NCBI RefSeq assembly: GCF_014856545.2 | Contig: NZ_CP109811.1 | Coordinates: forward strand, 2,536,001 to 2,600,000 | DNA from: Mesobacillus jeotgali | Lineage (GTDB): Bacteria; Bacillota; Bacilli; Bacillales; Cytobacillaceae | Length of the DNA stretch: 64,000 bases | Reading direction: 5' to 3' | Part shown: piece by piece, positions 52,594 to 61,230 of the stretch | Layout: each line of letters starts with the position of its first letter | Position numbering within the stretch: the first letter of the stretch is position 1 | Position numbers and translations under genes: made by a program | The notes under the pieces: generated by a model | What the model was told of the DNA's origin: nothing | Databases searched by the model: none | Seen by the model: the letters and a program-made list of their open reading frames with translations, nothing else

Positions 52594-53484
52594 TTATTCA
52601 TGACCTTTTTCGGTTATTCCCAGCCTTTGTTTTATCAAATCGATAAAATTTCTTGCCGGCCTGGAGAGGTGATGTTGTTTTAACCAGATCAGGCCTACAG
52701 AGGAAACCAACTCAGCATCTGAAATCTTTCGGGCAAAAAGATTCGAATATCCATATGATTGAAAAACAGACTCAGGAACTATGGTTGACCCAATACCTGA
52801 GTATACCAATTGCATCAGTACATTCATATCCGAGCATTCACAAATGACCTGAAGCGGCAGCTGCACTTTTGTAAAGGCGTCGTGGATTATATTAAAGCTG
52901 CCCAGTCCCTCAGTAGAAGGAAGGATTAGTGGATAGTCGCTAATTTCTTTTATAGAGATCTTTTCTTGTCCATTTTGCCTGCAAACGAAAACGAATGATT
53001 CATTATATAAATGAAGGTAGTTTAGATCTTGATTTGCCAATGGAAGCCTGACCAGCCCCAGTTCAATTGTTCGGTTTTTTACAAGCTCAGCCAAGTAAGC
53101 AGAATCATTTTGTACAATCCGCAAATAGACTAGCGGAAAGGATGAGTGAAATGCTTCCAGCCAATCTGGAAATTCCGGCACAGAAAGAGTGTTGATCCCA
53201 ACTGATAAATTCCCCTTCCTCCCTTCATCCGTTTCTTGAAGTTCATTTTTCACTTCCTCAAAGGCATGGACAATGTTTAGTGCATGTCTATATAGCAGCT
53301 GACCCTTATCAGTCAATTCAAGTTTTTTTCCATGCCGCTCAACCAGCAGCACTCCCAGTTCTTCTTCCATTTGTTTTAACTGAAGGCTTAGCGGCGGCTG
53401 TGACATATGAAGTCTATGTGCTGCAGCTGTTATATTCCTTTCTTCGGCGATCGCGATGAAATAACGCATTTGTCTAATATCCAT
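52594..53484 (-). CDS. LysR-family transcriptional regulator
   Basis: A 296-residue LysR-type regulator. The N-terminal winged helix (about residues 1-60: DIRQMRYFIAIAEERNITAAAHRLHMSQPPLS in parts) is followed by a periplasmic-binding-like effector domain (about 90-290). It diverges from the NCS2 purine permease gene at 53619 with a 134-bp gap rich in A/T dyads (around 53520-53545), the classic arrangement for control of the divergent gene. The effector is unknown. ATG preceded by AGAAGGGG. Confidence 0.92.
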   Translation of the reverse strand: MDIRQMRYFIAIAEERNITAAAHRLHMSQPPLSLQLKQMEEELGVLLVERHGKKLELTDKGQLLYRHALNIVHAFEEVKNELQETDEGRKGNLSVGINTLSVPEFPDWLEAFHSSFPLVYLRIVQNDSAYLAELVKNRTIELGLVRLPLANQDLNYLHLYNESFVFVCRQNGQEKISIKEISDYPLILPSTEGLGSFNIIHDAFTKVQLPLQVICECSDMNVLMQLVYSGIGSTIVPESVFQSYGYSNLFARKISDAELVSSVGLIWLKQHHLSRPARNFIDLIKQRLGITEKGHE

Positions 53485-53618
53485 AAAAACCCCTTCTATT
53501 TAAAAAAGATATGATTTTAATATAAATTATATATTTTAAATATAACTCAAGTCTATGGTACGATATTTTCATTCGTTTCAAAACGGAAAAATTTATCTAA
53601 AAAGAGAGAGGAGAAAAA

Positions 53619-54905
53619 ATGGATAAATTATTTCAATTAAAGGCACATGGTACAACGCTAGGAAGAGAGTTATCTGCAGGTCTTATTTCCTATATCACTG
53701 TTGTATACATTATCATTGTCAACGCAACTATATTAGCAGCAGCAGGCATTCCGCTCGAAGCAGGAATCATTGCTACGATCCTTACCGTGTTCGCAGGCTG
53801 TTTGCTCATGGGATTCTGGAGCAACACTCCAATTCTAGTGATTCCTGGCATGGGGTTAAATGCGATGTTTACATATACAATCGTGCAATCCGGGGGTTTT
53901 ACATGGCAGGAAGCTCTAGCAATGGTTTTTGTATCTGGTATCCTGTTTATGGTTCTAGCCTTCACTCCGCTGGCAAAAACCATAATCGCATCCATTCCCG
54001 ACTCGTTGAAAGAGGCCATTACAGTTGGTATTGGAATACTGTTGATTTTAATTGGTTTTGATAATAGCGGGATTATTACAAGCTCTGAGCATACCCTGCT
54101 AGAAATCGGGGATCTGAGCAGTTCAACAGCACTCATCACATTGATTGGTCTAATCGTCACAGTGGTCCTTTTTATTAAAAATGTTCCCGGCAATCTATTG
54201 CTTAGCATAGTGTTTACTTCTGTACTTTCCTTCCTTTTCGGGGACTTCGGAAGTGGTGGAGTTTCGTGGGCCATGCCGGCTATTGGTGAGTACACATCTG
54301 TTTTTGGGCAACTGTCATTTGCCCAGGCAGGTAATTTTGTATTCTGGCTGACAGCCTTTTCTCTTGCAATGGTTGTCATTTTTGAAAACATCGGCTTGAT
54401 CCATGGCCATACAAAAATGCTTAATCAGACTCAAAAAAGTAAGAAGGCCCTCCAGGCTAATTCAATTTCGGTTGCCACTGCAGGGATTTTCGGAACGAGC
54501 CCAACTGTATCATCTGTAGAAAGTGCTGCAGGAATAGCGGCTGGCGGCCGAACAGGATTAACGAGTATCACTACAGGTGTCCTGTTCCTGGCTTCGATCG
54601 TGCTGATTCCTGTTATTAAAGTGGTACCTGAAAGTGCTGTATCACCGGTATTGATTTTAATAGGGATATTGATGCTTCAGAATATAACGAACATCAAGCT
54701 TGATGATTTAATGGAAAGCTTCCCAGCACTTTTGATTATCGTATTAATTCCATTAACCTACAGCATAGCTGACGGCATGGCGATTGGGTTTATCCTTTAC
54801 CCGCTCTTAAAGCTGCTGATGGGTAAAGGCCGGGAAATCCAGCCAGCACTTTATATGATTGCTTTGCTGTTCCTTGGCAATTTCGTACTGCAATATGCAC
54901 TTTAA
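53619..54905 (+). CDS. NCS2-family purine permease (PbuG/AzgA-like)
   Basis: A 428-residue permease of the AzgA/PbuG subfamily, importing guanine, hypoxanthine or adenine. The N-terminus (LFQLKAHGTTLGRELSAGLISYI, in parts) and IPGMGLNAMFTYTIV (about residues 76-90), the AGIFGTSPTVSSVESAAGIAAGGRTGL (about 287-313, in parts) are family signatures. About twelve helices are visible. ATG behind GAGAGGAGA. It is divergent from the LysR gene, which probably controls it. I see no purine riboswitch in the leader. Confidence 0.92.
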   Translation: MDKLFQLKAHGTTLGRELSAGLISYITVVYIIIVNATILAAAGIPLEAGIIATILTVFAGCLLMGFWSNTPILVIPGMGLNAMFTYTIVQSGGFTWQEALAMVFVSGILFMVLAFTPLAKTIIASIPDSLKEAITVGIGILLILIGFDNSGIITSSEHTLLEIGDLSSSTALITLIGLIVTVVLFIKNVPGNLLLSIVFTSVLSFLFGDFGSGGVSWAMPAIGEYTSVFGQLSFAQAGNFVFWLTAFSLAMVVIFENIGLIHGHTKMLNQTQKSKKALQANSISVATAGIFGTSPTVSSVESAAGIAAGGRTGLTSITTGVLFLASIVLIPVIKVVPESAVSPVLILIGILMLQNITNIKLDDLMESFPALLIIVLIPLTYSIADGMAIGFILYPLLKLLMGKGREIQPALYMIALLFLGNFVLQYAL

Positions 54906-54978
54906 TGCATTTAAAAGCCTCGAACTATCCCAAAACTGTTCTGTTTTTGGGGTGCATACGTCAAAAAAGGCATAGTAA

Positions 54979-55008
54979 ATGGCGCGGAAATTTTTCCGCG
55001 CCATTTTT
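54979..55008 (+). terminator. rho-independent terminator
   Basis: ATGGCGCGGAAA (54979-54990) pairs with TTTCCGCGCCAT (to 55004), followed by TTTTTTA. It lies between the convergent purine permease and EamA genes. Confidence 0.85.
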
Positions 55009-55036
55009 TATTTTATTTAAGTGAAGATTAACTTGC

Positions 55037-55906
55037 TCAGTCAGAATGCTTCACACTTAGTACAGTGATCGTAGCCAAGATGACCATCATTCCAAATAGT
55101 TGAATGGTGGTCAATTGATCCCCGATAATCAGCACTCCAAATAATGAAGCTGTCACCGGCTCTACCATAGCAACCATAGAAGCAGTTGTTGGAGCAGTCC
55201 TGCGAATGCCAATCAAATAAAATACAAATGAAATGCCAGCACCTACGATCCCTAATAGAAGAAACCATCCTATGTCGCTTGACGTAGCCACAGCAACTGC
55301 TTCATCTTTGTCCGCAAAAAGCAAAAGGATGAGACATAATGAAAAAAATGCAATGGTTAACGTTGTCTGCGGATTTCCGATTGACGAGGCGTTTTTGAAT
55401 CCAAATATAAACAATGCATAGGATAGGCCAGCAGCTAGCCCCGCTGCCACTCCTAGAAAACTTACTGAAACCGATTGGGTGTTGTAGGCACCTGTTAGCA
55501 GGGTAATGCCTATAAGTACACCTGCAATGCACCCCCATTTAAACCAAGTTGAACGTTCTATTCGGAACAAAAAAGATATTAAGAGGACGAAGACAGGCGC
55601 CGTGTACATTAAAGTAGCAGCAACAGCAATGCTTGAAGCTTGAATACTTAGAAAATAAAATGTGAAATTACCTGCTACACCAACACCCGCGAAAAAGGAC
55701 CATAAGAATAAACGTGTAGAAGAGGTCCAATTCTGCCTAAAGCGGAATAGAAGCCACGCAAAAAAACATAAAAATCCAACCGCCCCTCGGTAAAGTGAAA
55801 TCACAACAGGGTCCCAGCCCTTGGTCATTAAAATATCGGCAATCCCTCCACTAATGCCCCAGAATATTGCGGCTAACATAACTAAGCCTACCCCTGCAAA
55901 CTTCAT
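55037..55906 (-). CDS. EamA/DMT-family transporter
   Basis: A 289-residue drug/metabolite transporter with ten membrane helices in two EamA repeats. The start FAGVGLVMLAAIFWGISGGIAD (in parts) and the second repeat from about residue 150 (GVAAGLAAGLSYALFIFG) are typical. ATG 55906 is chosen behind TAAGGGGGG 6 nt upstream; a long in-frame extension upstream is not supported. It exports or imports small metabolites; the substrate is unknown. Confidence 0.9.
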   Translation of the reverse strand: MKFAGVGLVMLAAIFWGISGGIADILMTKGWDPVVISLYRGAVGFLCFFAWLLFRFRQNWTSSTRLFLWSFFAGVGVAGNFTFYFLSIQASSIAVAATLMYTAPVFVLLISFLFRIERSTWFKWGCIAGVLIGITLLTGAYNTQSVSVSFLGVAAGLAAGLSYALFIFGFKNASSIGNPQTTLTIAFFSLCLILLLFADKDEAVAVATSSDIGWFLLLGIVGAGISFVFYLIGIRRTAPTTASMVAMVEPVTASLFGVLIIGDQLTTIQLFGMMVILATITVLSVKHSD

Positions 55907-56112
55907 CTTTTCCCCCCTTATATTGGTTTGAATTTTATACACTGTTAATAACATAAAAATAATTCCAACATTTCTCATTAAGCTTCTCTGATCAATATAT
56001 GTTTTTAAAAAGGTATTAACGATAATTCCCTTGTTATCCTGGCTAAAACATGCTGACATCGTTAAAACTGGTGAATAGGGTTGTTTATGATTAGTAATTA
56101 AAAAATACATAA

Positions 56113-56156
56113 AAAATGGCGTGTAAAAACTGATAGTCAGTTTACACGCCATTTTT
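56113..56156 (-). terminator. rho-independent terminator
   Basis: AAAATGGCGTGTAAA...ACTGA pairs with TCAGT...TTTACACGCCATTTT, a long stem of about 18 bp. It lies downstream (on the minus strand) of the gene at 56191, between it and the EamA gene. Confidence 0.85.
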
Positions 56157-56190
56157 TTGTATTGAAAAGGCACCCTAAAACAGGGCAGTT

Positions 56191-56739
56191 TTAATTTGCT
56201 TTTTTAAGAATATACGAGGATGGGTTTGTATGGACGTTTGGAATGAACTTTGAAGCTTCCTGCAACAAATGTATTTGTGCAGCCTGTGCCTGATCGACTG
56301 TCCCCATGCCATACATCTTCAAGGACCTCTCAAGTACAAGCATCGATTCATGACCGTTTACATAGTAGAGACTTTCACCAACACGAGGGTAATAGGATTC
56401 AAGAGGTTTAATATTGGAAATGACATGATACTGTGCTTCCCCGTTTTGAGAGTACCCTGCGACCACTGCTTCAAAAGACTGTCCATCCACCATAAGCATG
56501 GGATTATTGATTGATGACTGGATGGATTCAGCCAATTCTTTGAGACTGAGTCCTTGATTAACGAGAGTTTCAGCAGCACTTGCGGCCATCATGGCATATT
56601 CCTGATCACCAGAGAAAGCTATGAAGGCTGTATTTGGTATTAATTCTTTAAACCTGATATCATCAATCACCTGATGAGTCCCCAAATCAGTTACCAATGA
56701 AATAAAATCCTCTCTTGCAACTATTGATACTAGGCCCAT
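56191..56739 (-). CDS. hypothetical protein, possibly Ntn-hydrolase-like
   Basis: A 182-residue soluble protein I do not firmly recognise. The start GLVSIVAREDFISLVTD and the later KFIAFSGDQEYAMMAASAAETL pattern, with AVVAGYSQNGEAQYHVIS, recall proteasome-like N-terminal nucleophile hydrolases, but no clear nucleophile follows the initiator. That reading is speculative. ATG 56739 is chosen because GGAGTGT lies 5 nt before it. It is followed by the terminator at 56113 and preceded by the 53-bp repeat array. Confidence 0.6.
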   Translation of the reverse strand: MGLVSIVAREDFISLVTDLGTHQVIDDIRFKELIPNTAFIAFSGDQEYAMMAASAAETLVNQGLSLKELAESIQSSINNPMLMVDGQSFEAVVAGYSQNGEAQYHVISNIKPLESYYPRVGESLYYVNGHESMLVLERSLKMYGMGTVDQAQAAQIHLLQEASKFIPNVHTNPSSYILKKAN

Positions 56740-56974
56740 AGAAAACACTCCTTTTGTTCCATCATCTACCTTAAACATACAACTTTGGGAGTAAATATCA
56801 ATAGGAGAAGTTGTCGATTTATCGGAAGTTTTCGCGGATTTTGTAAGAATTGAGTATTAAGAGGGGATACAAGTATAAAAGTAAAAGGAGTTTGAGGATT
56901 AATCAAACTACTGACAGATTTGTGCGTTGCCATTTATACAGGCACATCAATCTCATAAGTCATAAGGATACGGA

Positions 56975-57320
56975 GAAAGATGCCCTTATGTAAGTCATTC
57001 CTGCCTCATAAGGGTACCGTTCACCCAGAAAGATGCCCTTATGAAAGCCATTCCTCCTTCATAAGGGTACCGTTCACCCAGAAAGATACCCTTATGTAAG
57101 CCATTCCTCCCTCATAAGGGTACCGTTCACCCAGAAAGATACCCTTATGTAAGCCATTCCTCCCTCATAAGGGTACCGTTCACCCAGAAAAGATGCCCTT
57201 ATGCAAGCACTTCCTAGTCATAAGGGTACCGTTCACGCAAAAAGATGCCCTTATGCAAGCACTTCCTAGTCATAAGGGTACCGTTCACGCAAAAAGATGC
57301 CCTTATGGCAGTCATTCCCA
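56975..57320. repeat. tandem array of seven 53-bp hairpin units
   Basis: Seven head-to-tail units with anchor GAAAGATRCCC at 56975, 57028, 57081, 57134 and 57187 (exact 53-bp period), then 52-bp steps to two further units; a degenerate unit precedes it. Each unit holds an inverted repeat TACCCTTATG/CATAAGGGTA with a 14-16 nt loop and the spacer CCGTTCACCCAGAAAG. The last two units use GTTCACGCAAAA instead. The array lies between the hypothetical gene and the acnA terminator. Confidence 0.9.
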
Positions 57321-57371
57321 CCACCAACTGAAAAAACTGGAATTTCCACAGGTTTTATCCCCAAACACAAA

Positions 57372-57403
57372 AACCCCCTGGTCCGCATAACGGCCAGGGG
57401 GTT
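57372..57403 (-). terminator. rho-independent terminator of acnA
   Basis: AACCCCCTGG (57372-57381) pairs with CCAGGGGGTT (57394-57403), 12 bp behind the acnA stop, with TTTTGTG following on the minus strand. Confidence 0.85.
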
Positions 57404-57415
57404 CAGCTAAATTAT

Positions 57416-60124
57416 TTACGCTTTTAGTTTATCACGAAGAACCATTTGCAGGATGCCGCCGTGACGGTAGTAGTCGATTTCGACTTCTGAATCGAAACGT
57501 ACAAGAGCATCGAACGTCTTCTTGTTGCCGTTTTCGTCAGTTGCTGTCACAGTGATGATGTCGCGTGGGCGAACCTTTTCATCAATCTGCACATCGAATG
57601 ATTCTCTTCCTGTCAGGCCAAGAGTTTCTGCGTTTTCACCAGCTTTGAATTGAAGTGGCAGAACGCCCATCAATACAAGGTTTGAACGGTGGATACGCTC
57701 GAAGCTTTCAGCGATAACAGTCTTGATTCCTAATAGGTTAGTACCTTTTGCAGCCCAGTCACGGGATGATCCCATGCCGTAATCTTTTCCTGCGATAACC
57801 ATAAGGCCAGTGCCCTGCTCTTTGTACTTCATGCAAGCATCAAAGATGGACATGACTTCGTTCGTCGGCCAGTAAGTTGTGAAGCCGCCTTCTGTGCCAG
57901 GAGCGATTTGGTTCTTGATACGGATGTTTGCAAATGTTCCGCGCATCATAACTTCATGATTACCACGGCGTGAACCGTATGAGTTGAAGTCGCGAGGTTC
58001 TACACCCTTTTCACGCAAGTACTTTCCAGCTGGTGTATCTTTTCCGATTGCACCTGCAGGAGAAATATGGTCAGTTGTTACAGAATCACCGAACTTGCCG
58101 ACAATACGAAGGCCGTTCAATGGAGCAACTTCCCCAGCCTCTGGAGTCAAGCCTTCAAAGAATGGAGGGTTTGCAATATAAGTTGAATCCTCATCAAAAG
58201 TGTAAAGCGGATCGCTGTTTGTTTGGATCTCGTTCCACTTTTCGTTGTCAGTGAATACAGTTTCGTACTCTCTGCGGAATAGTTCTGGAGTAACAACGCG
58301 GTGAACGACTTCGTTCACTTCTGCAGTTGATGGCCAGATATCCTTGAAGAATACATCGTTGCCATTCTTGTCTTTACCGATAGGATCGTTCTGAAGGTCG
58401 ATGTCCACAGTTCCTGCAAGAGCATATGCAACAACCAATGGCGGTGATGCCAGGTAGTTAGCTTTTACAAGCGGATGGATACGTCCTTCGAAGTTACGGT
58501 TACCTGAAAGGACAGAAGTAACTAGAAGGTCGCTTTCAGCAACAGACTTTTCGATTTCCGGCTTTAATGGTCCGGAGTTACCGATACATGTTGTACATCC
58601 ATAACCAACAAGGTTGAAACCAAGCGTCTCAAGGTAAGGAAGCAATTCTGAATCACGAAGGTATCCAGTAACAACCTTTGATCCTGGTGCCAATGAAGTC
58701 TTGACGAACTTAGGAACTTCCATACCAAGCTCAACAGCTTTCTTGGCAACAAGGCCTGCACCTACAAGTACGTATGGGTTAGATGTATTTGTACAGCTAG
58801 TGATCGCAGCGATGGCGATTGCACCAGTCTTCATTGTCGTTTTGTCACCATTAGCGAACTCAACAACAGCTTCTTTTTCGATTTCTTTCTTGTCTAAGCC
58901 AAATCCCTGATTTCCTGCAGGTGCAGTCAATGCTTCCTTGAAGGACTTTTGCATTGCTGAAAGCGGAATCAAGTCCTGTGGACGCTTAGGGCCGGAAAGG
59001 TTAGCTTCGATTTCTGAAAGGTTGATTTCTACAACATCAGTGTAAACCGGCTCTAATGCAGGATCGAAGAATAATCCGTTCTCCTTGCAGTATGCCTCAA
59101 CCACTTTAATGTGATCCTCTGTGCGTCCAGTTAAACGCATGTAATCCAGTGCTTCTCCGTCAACTGGGAAGAAACCGCAAGTTGCGCCGTATTCTGGTGC
59201 CATGTTGGCAACAGTCGCACGGTCAGCAAGTGGAAGTGTAACAACGCCAGGTCCGAAGAACTCGACGAATTTACCAACAACGCCTTTACTGCGAAGAACC
59301 TGAGTCACTTTAAGTGCAAGGTCAGTTGCAGTAGCGCCGTTCGGCATATCCCCTACTAATTTAACACCTACTACTTCTGGAACAGGGAAGTATGAAGGCT
59401 GGCCAAGCATTCCAGCTTCTGCTTCGATACCGCCTACGCCCCATCCAAGAACACCAATACCGTTGATCATAGTAGTATGAGAGTCAGTACCTACCAATGA
59501 ATCAGGGAAAGTTTCAAATTCGCCATCTGCATTTTCAACAGCATGGACAACGCTTGCAAGGTACTCAAGGTTAACCTGGTGCACGATACCTGTTGCTGGC
59601 GGAACAGCACGGTAGTTATCGAAAGCTTTCTGTGCCCAGCTCAAGAACTGGTAACGTTCAGCATTACGTTCGAATTCAAGCTCCATGTTTACATTAAGCG
59701 CGTCTGGAGTTCCGTATTTATCAACCTGTACAGAGTGGTCGATTACAAGATCAACCGGCTTCTCTGGATTGATTTTTTGCGGGTCTCCACCCATGTCAGC
59801 CATTGCTTTTCTTAGTGAAGCAAGGTCAACAACTGCAGGTACACCAGTGAAGTCCTGAAGAATGACACGTGAAGGCTTGAAAGGCACATCCACTTCTTTT
59901 ACTTCGCTAGTTCCCCATTTTGCTAGATTTTCAACATGCTCTTTAGTGATTACAAAGCCATCATGCTGGCGAAGTACGGACTCAAGCAATACCTTAACAG
60001 AGTAAGGTAGTTTTGAAACATTGCCGATTCCAGCTTTTTCTAGTGCTGCCAGGCTATAGTAATGATAGCGTTTCCCGTCAACTTCAAATGAACTGCGGGC
60101 GTTAAAAACATCTTGGTTTGACAT
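57416..60124 (-). CDS. acnA: aconitate hydratase A
   Basis: A 902-residue aconitase (citB of B. subtilis) that converts citrate to isocitrate in the TCA cycle; when its Fe-S cluster is lost, such enzymes bind RNA. Visible signatures are the cluster cysteine motifs SCTNTSNP (about residue 436) and [13 protein letters not shown] (about 503-515), [24 protein letters not shown] (in parts, about 213-236), and [12 protein letters not shown] near residue 780. ATG with AAGGGGG. It is monocistronic, ending at a strong terminator. A CcpC-like dyad is in the upstream region. Confidence 0.97.
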   Translation of the reverse strand: MSNQDVFNARSSFEVDGKRYHYYSLAALEKAGIGNVSKLPYSVKVLLESVLRQHDGFVITKEHVENLAKWGTSEVKEVDVPFKPSRVILQDFTGVPAVVDLASLRKAMADMGGDPQKINPEKPVDLVIDHSVQVDKYGTPDALNVNMELEFERNAERYQFLSWAQKAFDNYRAVPPATGIVHQVNLEYLASVVHAVENADGEFETFPDSLVGTDSHTTMINGIGVLGWGVGGIEAEAGMLGQPSYFPVPEVVGVKLVGDMPNGATATDLALKVTQVLRSKGVVGKFVEFFGPGVVTLPLADRATVANMAPEYGATCGFFPVDGEALDYMRLTGRTEDHIKVVEAYCKENGLFFDPALEPVYTDVVEINLSEIEANLSGPKRPQDLIPLSAMQKSFKEALTAPAGNQGFGLDKKEIEKEAVVEFANGDKTTMKTGAIAIAAITSCTNTSNPYVLVGAGLVAKKAVELGMEVPKFVKTSLAPGSKVVTGYLRDSELLPYLETLGFNLVGYGCTTCIGNSGPLKPEIEKSVAESDLLVTSVLSGNRNFEGRIHPLVKANYLASPPLVVAYALAGTVDIDLQNDPIGKDKNGNDVFFKDIWPSTAEVNEVVHRVVTPELFRREYETVFTDNEKWNEIQTNSDPLYTFDEDSTYIANPPFFEGLTPEAGEVAPLNGLRIVGKFGDSVTTDHISPAGAIGKDTPAGKYLREKGVEPRDFNSYGSRRGNHEVMMRGTFANIRIKNQIAPGTEGGFTTYWPTNEVMSIFDACMKYKEQGTGLMVIAGKDYGMGSSRDWAAKGTNLLGIKTVIAESFERIHRSNLVLMGVLPLQFKAGENAETLGLTGRESFDVQIDEKVRPRDIITVTATDENGNKKTFDALVRFDSEVEIDYYRHGGILQMVLRDKLKA

Positions 60125-60276
60125 ATGTTTACCCCCTTCTTCTACGTAAACATCATAAACTAAATAAAAGTAATTGTCGAAAAGTTTGAATCTTGTATCC
60201 CATCCTAACTTTTCTCACAATTTCATATTAATATAACCTTGTATATAAGTAAATAACAAGAAAGTTATTGTGGTTG

Positions 60277-60291
60277 ATAAGTTTTTCTTAT
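60277..60291. promoter_or_regulatory. candidate CcpC-type operator upstream of acnA
   Basis: ATAA-GTTTTTC-TTAT matches the ATAA-N7-TTAT dyad bound by CcpC before citB in B. subtilis. A near match with N8 spacing lies at 60253-60268. The sites are about 130-155 bp upstream of the acnA start codon. AT-rich sequence makes chance matches possible. Confidence 0.45.
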
Positions 60292-60456
60292 TATAAAAAT
60301 TATAAACATGATTAAAACAATCCTAATGGGATTTTATCAAAGAAAAAATCCTGGCTGATTTTACAACTCTAGTATTCAAAACTATTTTACAAAAATGAAA
60401 AAGCTGGATTGGGTATGGCTAAATGGGAAAAAATATGGCAGATGGAGGTGAATTTT

Positions 60457-60606
60457 ATGGTAAAAAGAAAAGCAAATCATGTCATTCCCGGAGCAAATGC
60501 TGCAAAAGCCCAAGGCAATGGTGCAGGTTTCAACGAGGAAATGGCTAACGAACCATTATCTGAACTGGAAAAGCAAAACAATAAGAAACGCAAGAAAAAC
60601 CAATAA
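60457..60606 (+). CDS. sspO: small acid-soluble spore protein O
   Basis: A 49-residue spore protein matching SspO (CotK): [27 protein letters not shown] in parts, ending NNKKRKKNQ. It is a minor forespore-expressed protein. ATG 60457 has GATGGAGGTG about 7 nt upstream and is chosen over an upstream in-frame start that lacks one. In B. subtilis sspO and sspP lie next to citB, as here. Confidence 0.93.
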   Translation: MVKRKANHVIPGANAAKAQGNGAGFNEEMANEPLSELEKQNNKKRKKNQ

Positions 60607-60610
60607 TAAA

Positions 60611-60634
60611 AAGCGGAAGGCCTCCCTTCCGCTT
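60611..60634. terminator. bidirectional terminator between sspO and the coiled-coil gene
   Basis: AAGCGGAAGG (60611-60620) pairs with CCTTCCGCTT (60625-60634) around a 4-nt loop. It lies between convergent genes. Confidence 0.82.
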
Positions 60635-60640
60635 TCCCTG

Positions 60641-60898
60641 CTATTCCATATTGACTTCATTTACAATGCTTCGCAAATCCTGCTGGAACCTTTCAAGCTG
60701 CGCCCGTTGATGTTCAGATGCATTTTCAAGAGCGTTTTCGATTTGCTGGAATGCTTCATTCACTTCATTTTTGAGATGCTTTAGTTGGTGTCCATAGCTT
60801 GCGCTGTCCCGGACAATTTCCGAGTACAGCCCTTGTGCGTCTTCGAATCCTTGCTGTGCCGCCTGGAAAGCTTGCTGTTTATCTTTATTATAAGGCAT
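60641..60898 (-). CDS. small coiled-coil protein
   Basis: An 85-residue, nearly all-helical protein rich in Gln, Glu and Ala (DKQQAFQAAQQGFEDAQGLY, VNEAFQQIENALENASEHQ). It has no signal peptide. ATG with AGGAGGAAT. Such small coiled-coil proteins occur in spore formers; I do not recognise the family. Its place between sspO and sspP suggests a spore-related role, which is inference. Confidence 0.65.
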   Translation of the reverse strand: MPYNKDKQQAFQAAQQGFEDAQGLYSEIVRDSASYGHQLKHLKNEVNEAFQQIENALENASEHQRAQLERFQQDLRSIVNEVNME

Positions 60899-61011
60899 GT
60901 GTGATTCCTCCTGGTGTAATAAATCTATACCGTTAAATTGCTCAGTTATAAGTAATTTATTCAGTATAAATTCGCTTGAAAATCCAATCCTAAAGTCAGG
61001 AGGGATGAGCT

Positions 61012-61155
61012 ATGAATAAAAATGATTCAAAGGATATGCGCAAAAATGCTCCGAAGGGTGATCAAGACAGCCAGCCTGCTCCATTAAGTGGATCAAAAAA
61101 GGTTAAAAACCGAAACCATACTCGTCAAAAACATAATTCTCATCACGACATGTAA
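61012..61155 (+). CDS. sspP: small acid-soluble spore protein P
   Basis: A 47-residue spore protein matching SspP (CotL): [18 protein letters not shown] at the N-terminus, then [24 protein letters not shown] 61012 with CAGGAGGGAT upstream. It is short enough to be missed by length filters. Forespore-specific expression is expected from family knowledge. Confidence 0.92.
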   Translation: MNKNDSKDMRKNAPKGDQDSQPAPLSGSKKVKNRNHTRQKHNSHHDM

Positions 61156-61191
61156 AAGCTAAAAGACGCATTAACTGCTGAACAAACCAAA

Positions 61192-61230
61192 AAAGTAAGG
61201 TCTGCCAGTTTAAATGGCAGGCCTTACTTT
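61192..61230. terminator. bidirectional terminator between sspP and selA
   Basis: AAAGTAAGGTCTGCCA pairs with TGGCAGGCCTTACTTT (one mismatch) around a 7-nt loop, 1 bp behind the selA stop codon. Confidence 0.85.

Noticed and set aside
53485..53618. Purine riboswitch before the NCS2 permease
   Set aside because: The 134-bp region is AT-rich and lacks the conserved aptamer stems and a terminator or anti-terminator pair.
55907..56173. N-terminal extension of the EamA transporter
   Set aside because: The family begins at the ATG at 55906, which has a strong ribosome binding site; the upstream part is unrelated and low in coding features.
56975..57320. CRISPR array
   Set aside because: The units are repeated along their whole 53-bp length with no variable spacers, each contains its own hairpin, and no cas genes are near.
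57193..57390. Small plus-strand gene in the 53-bp array
   Set aside because: The peptide is a repeat artefact and has no ribosome binding site.
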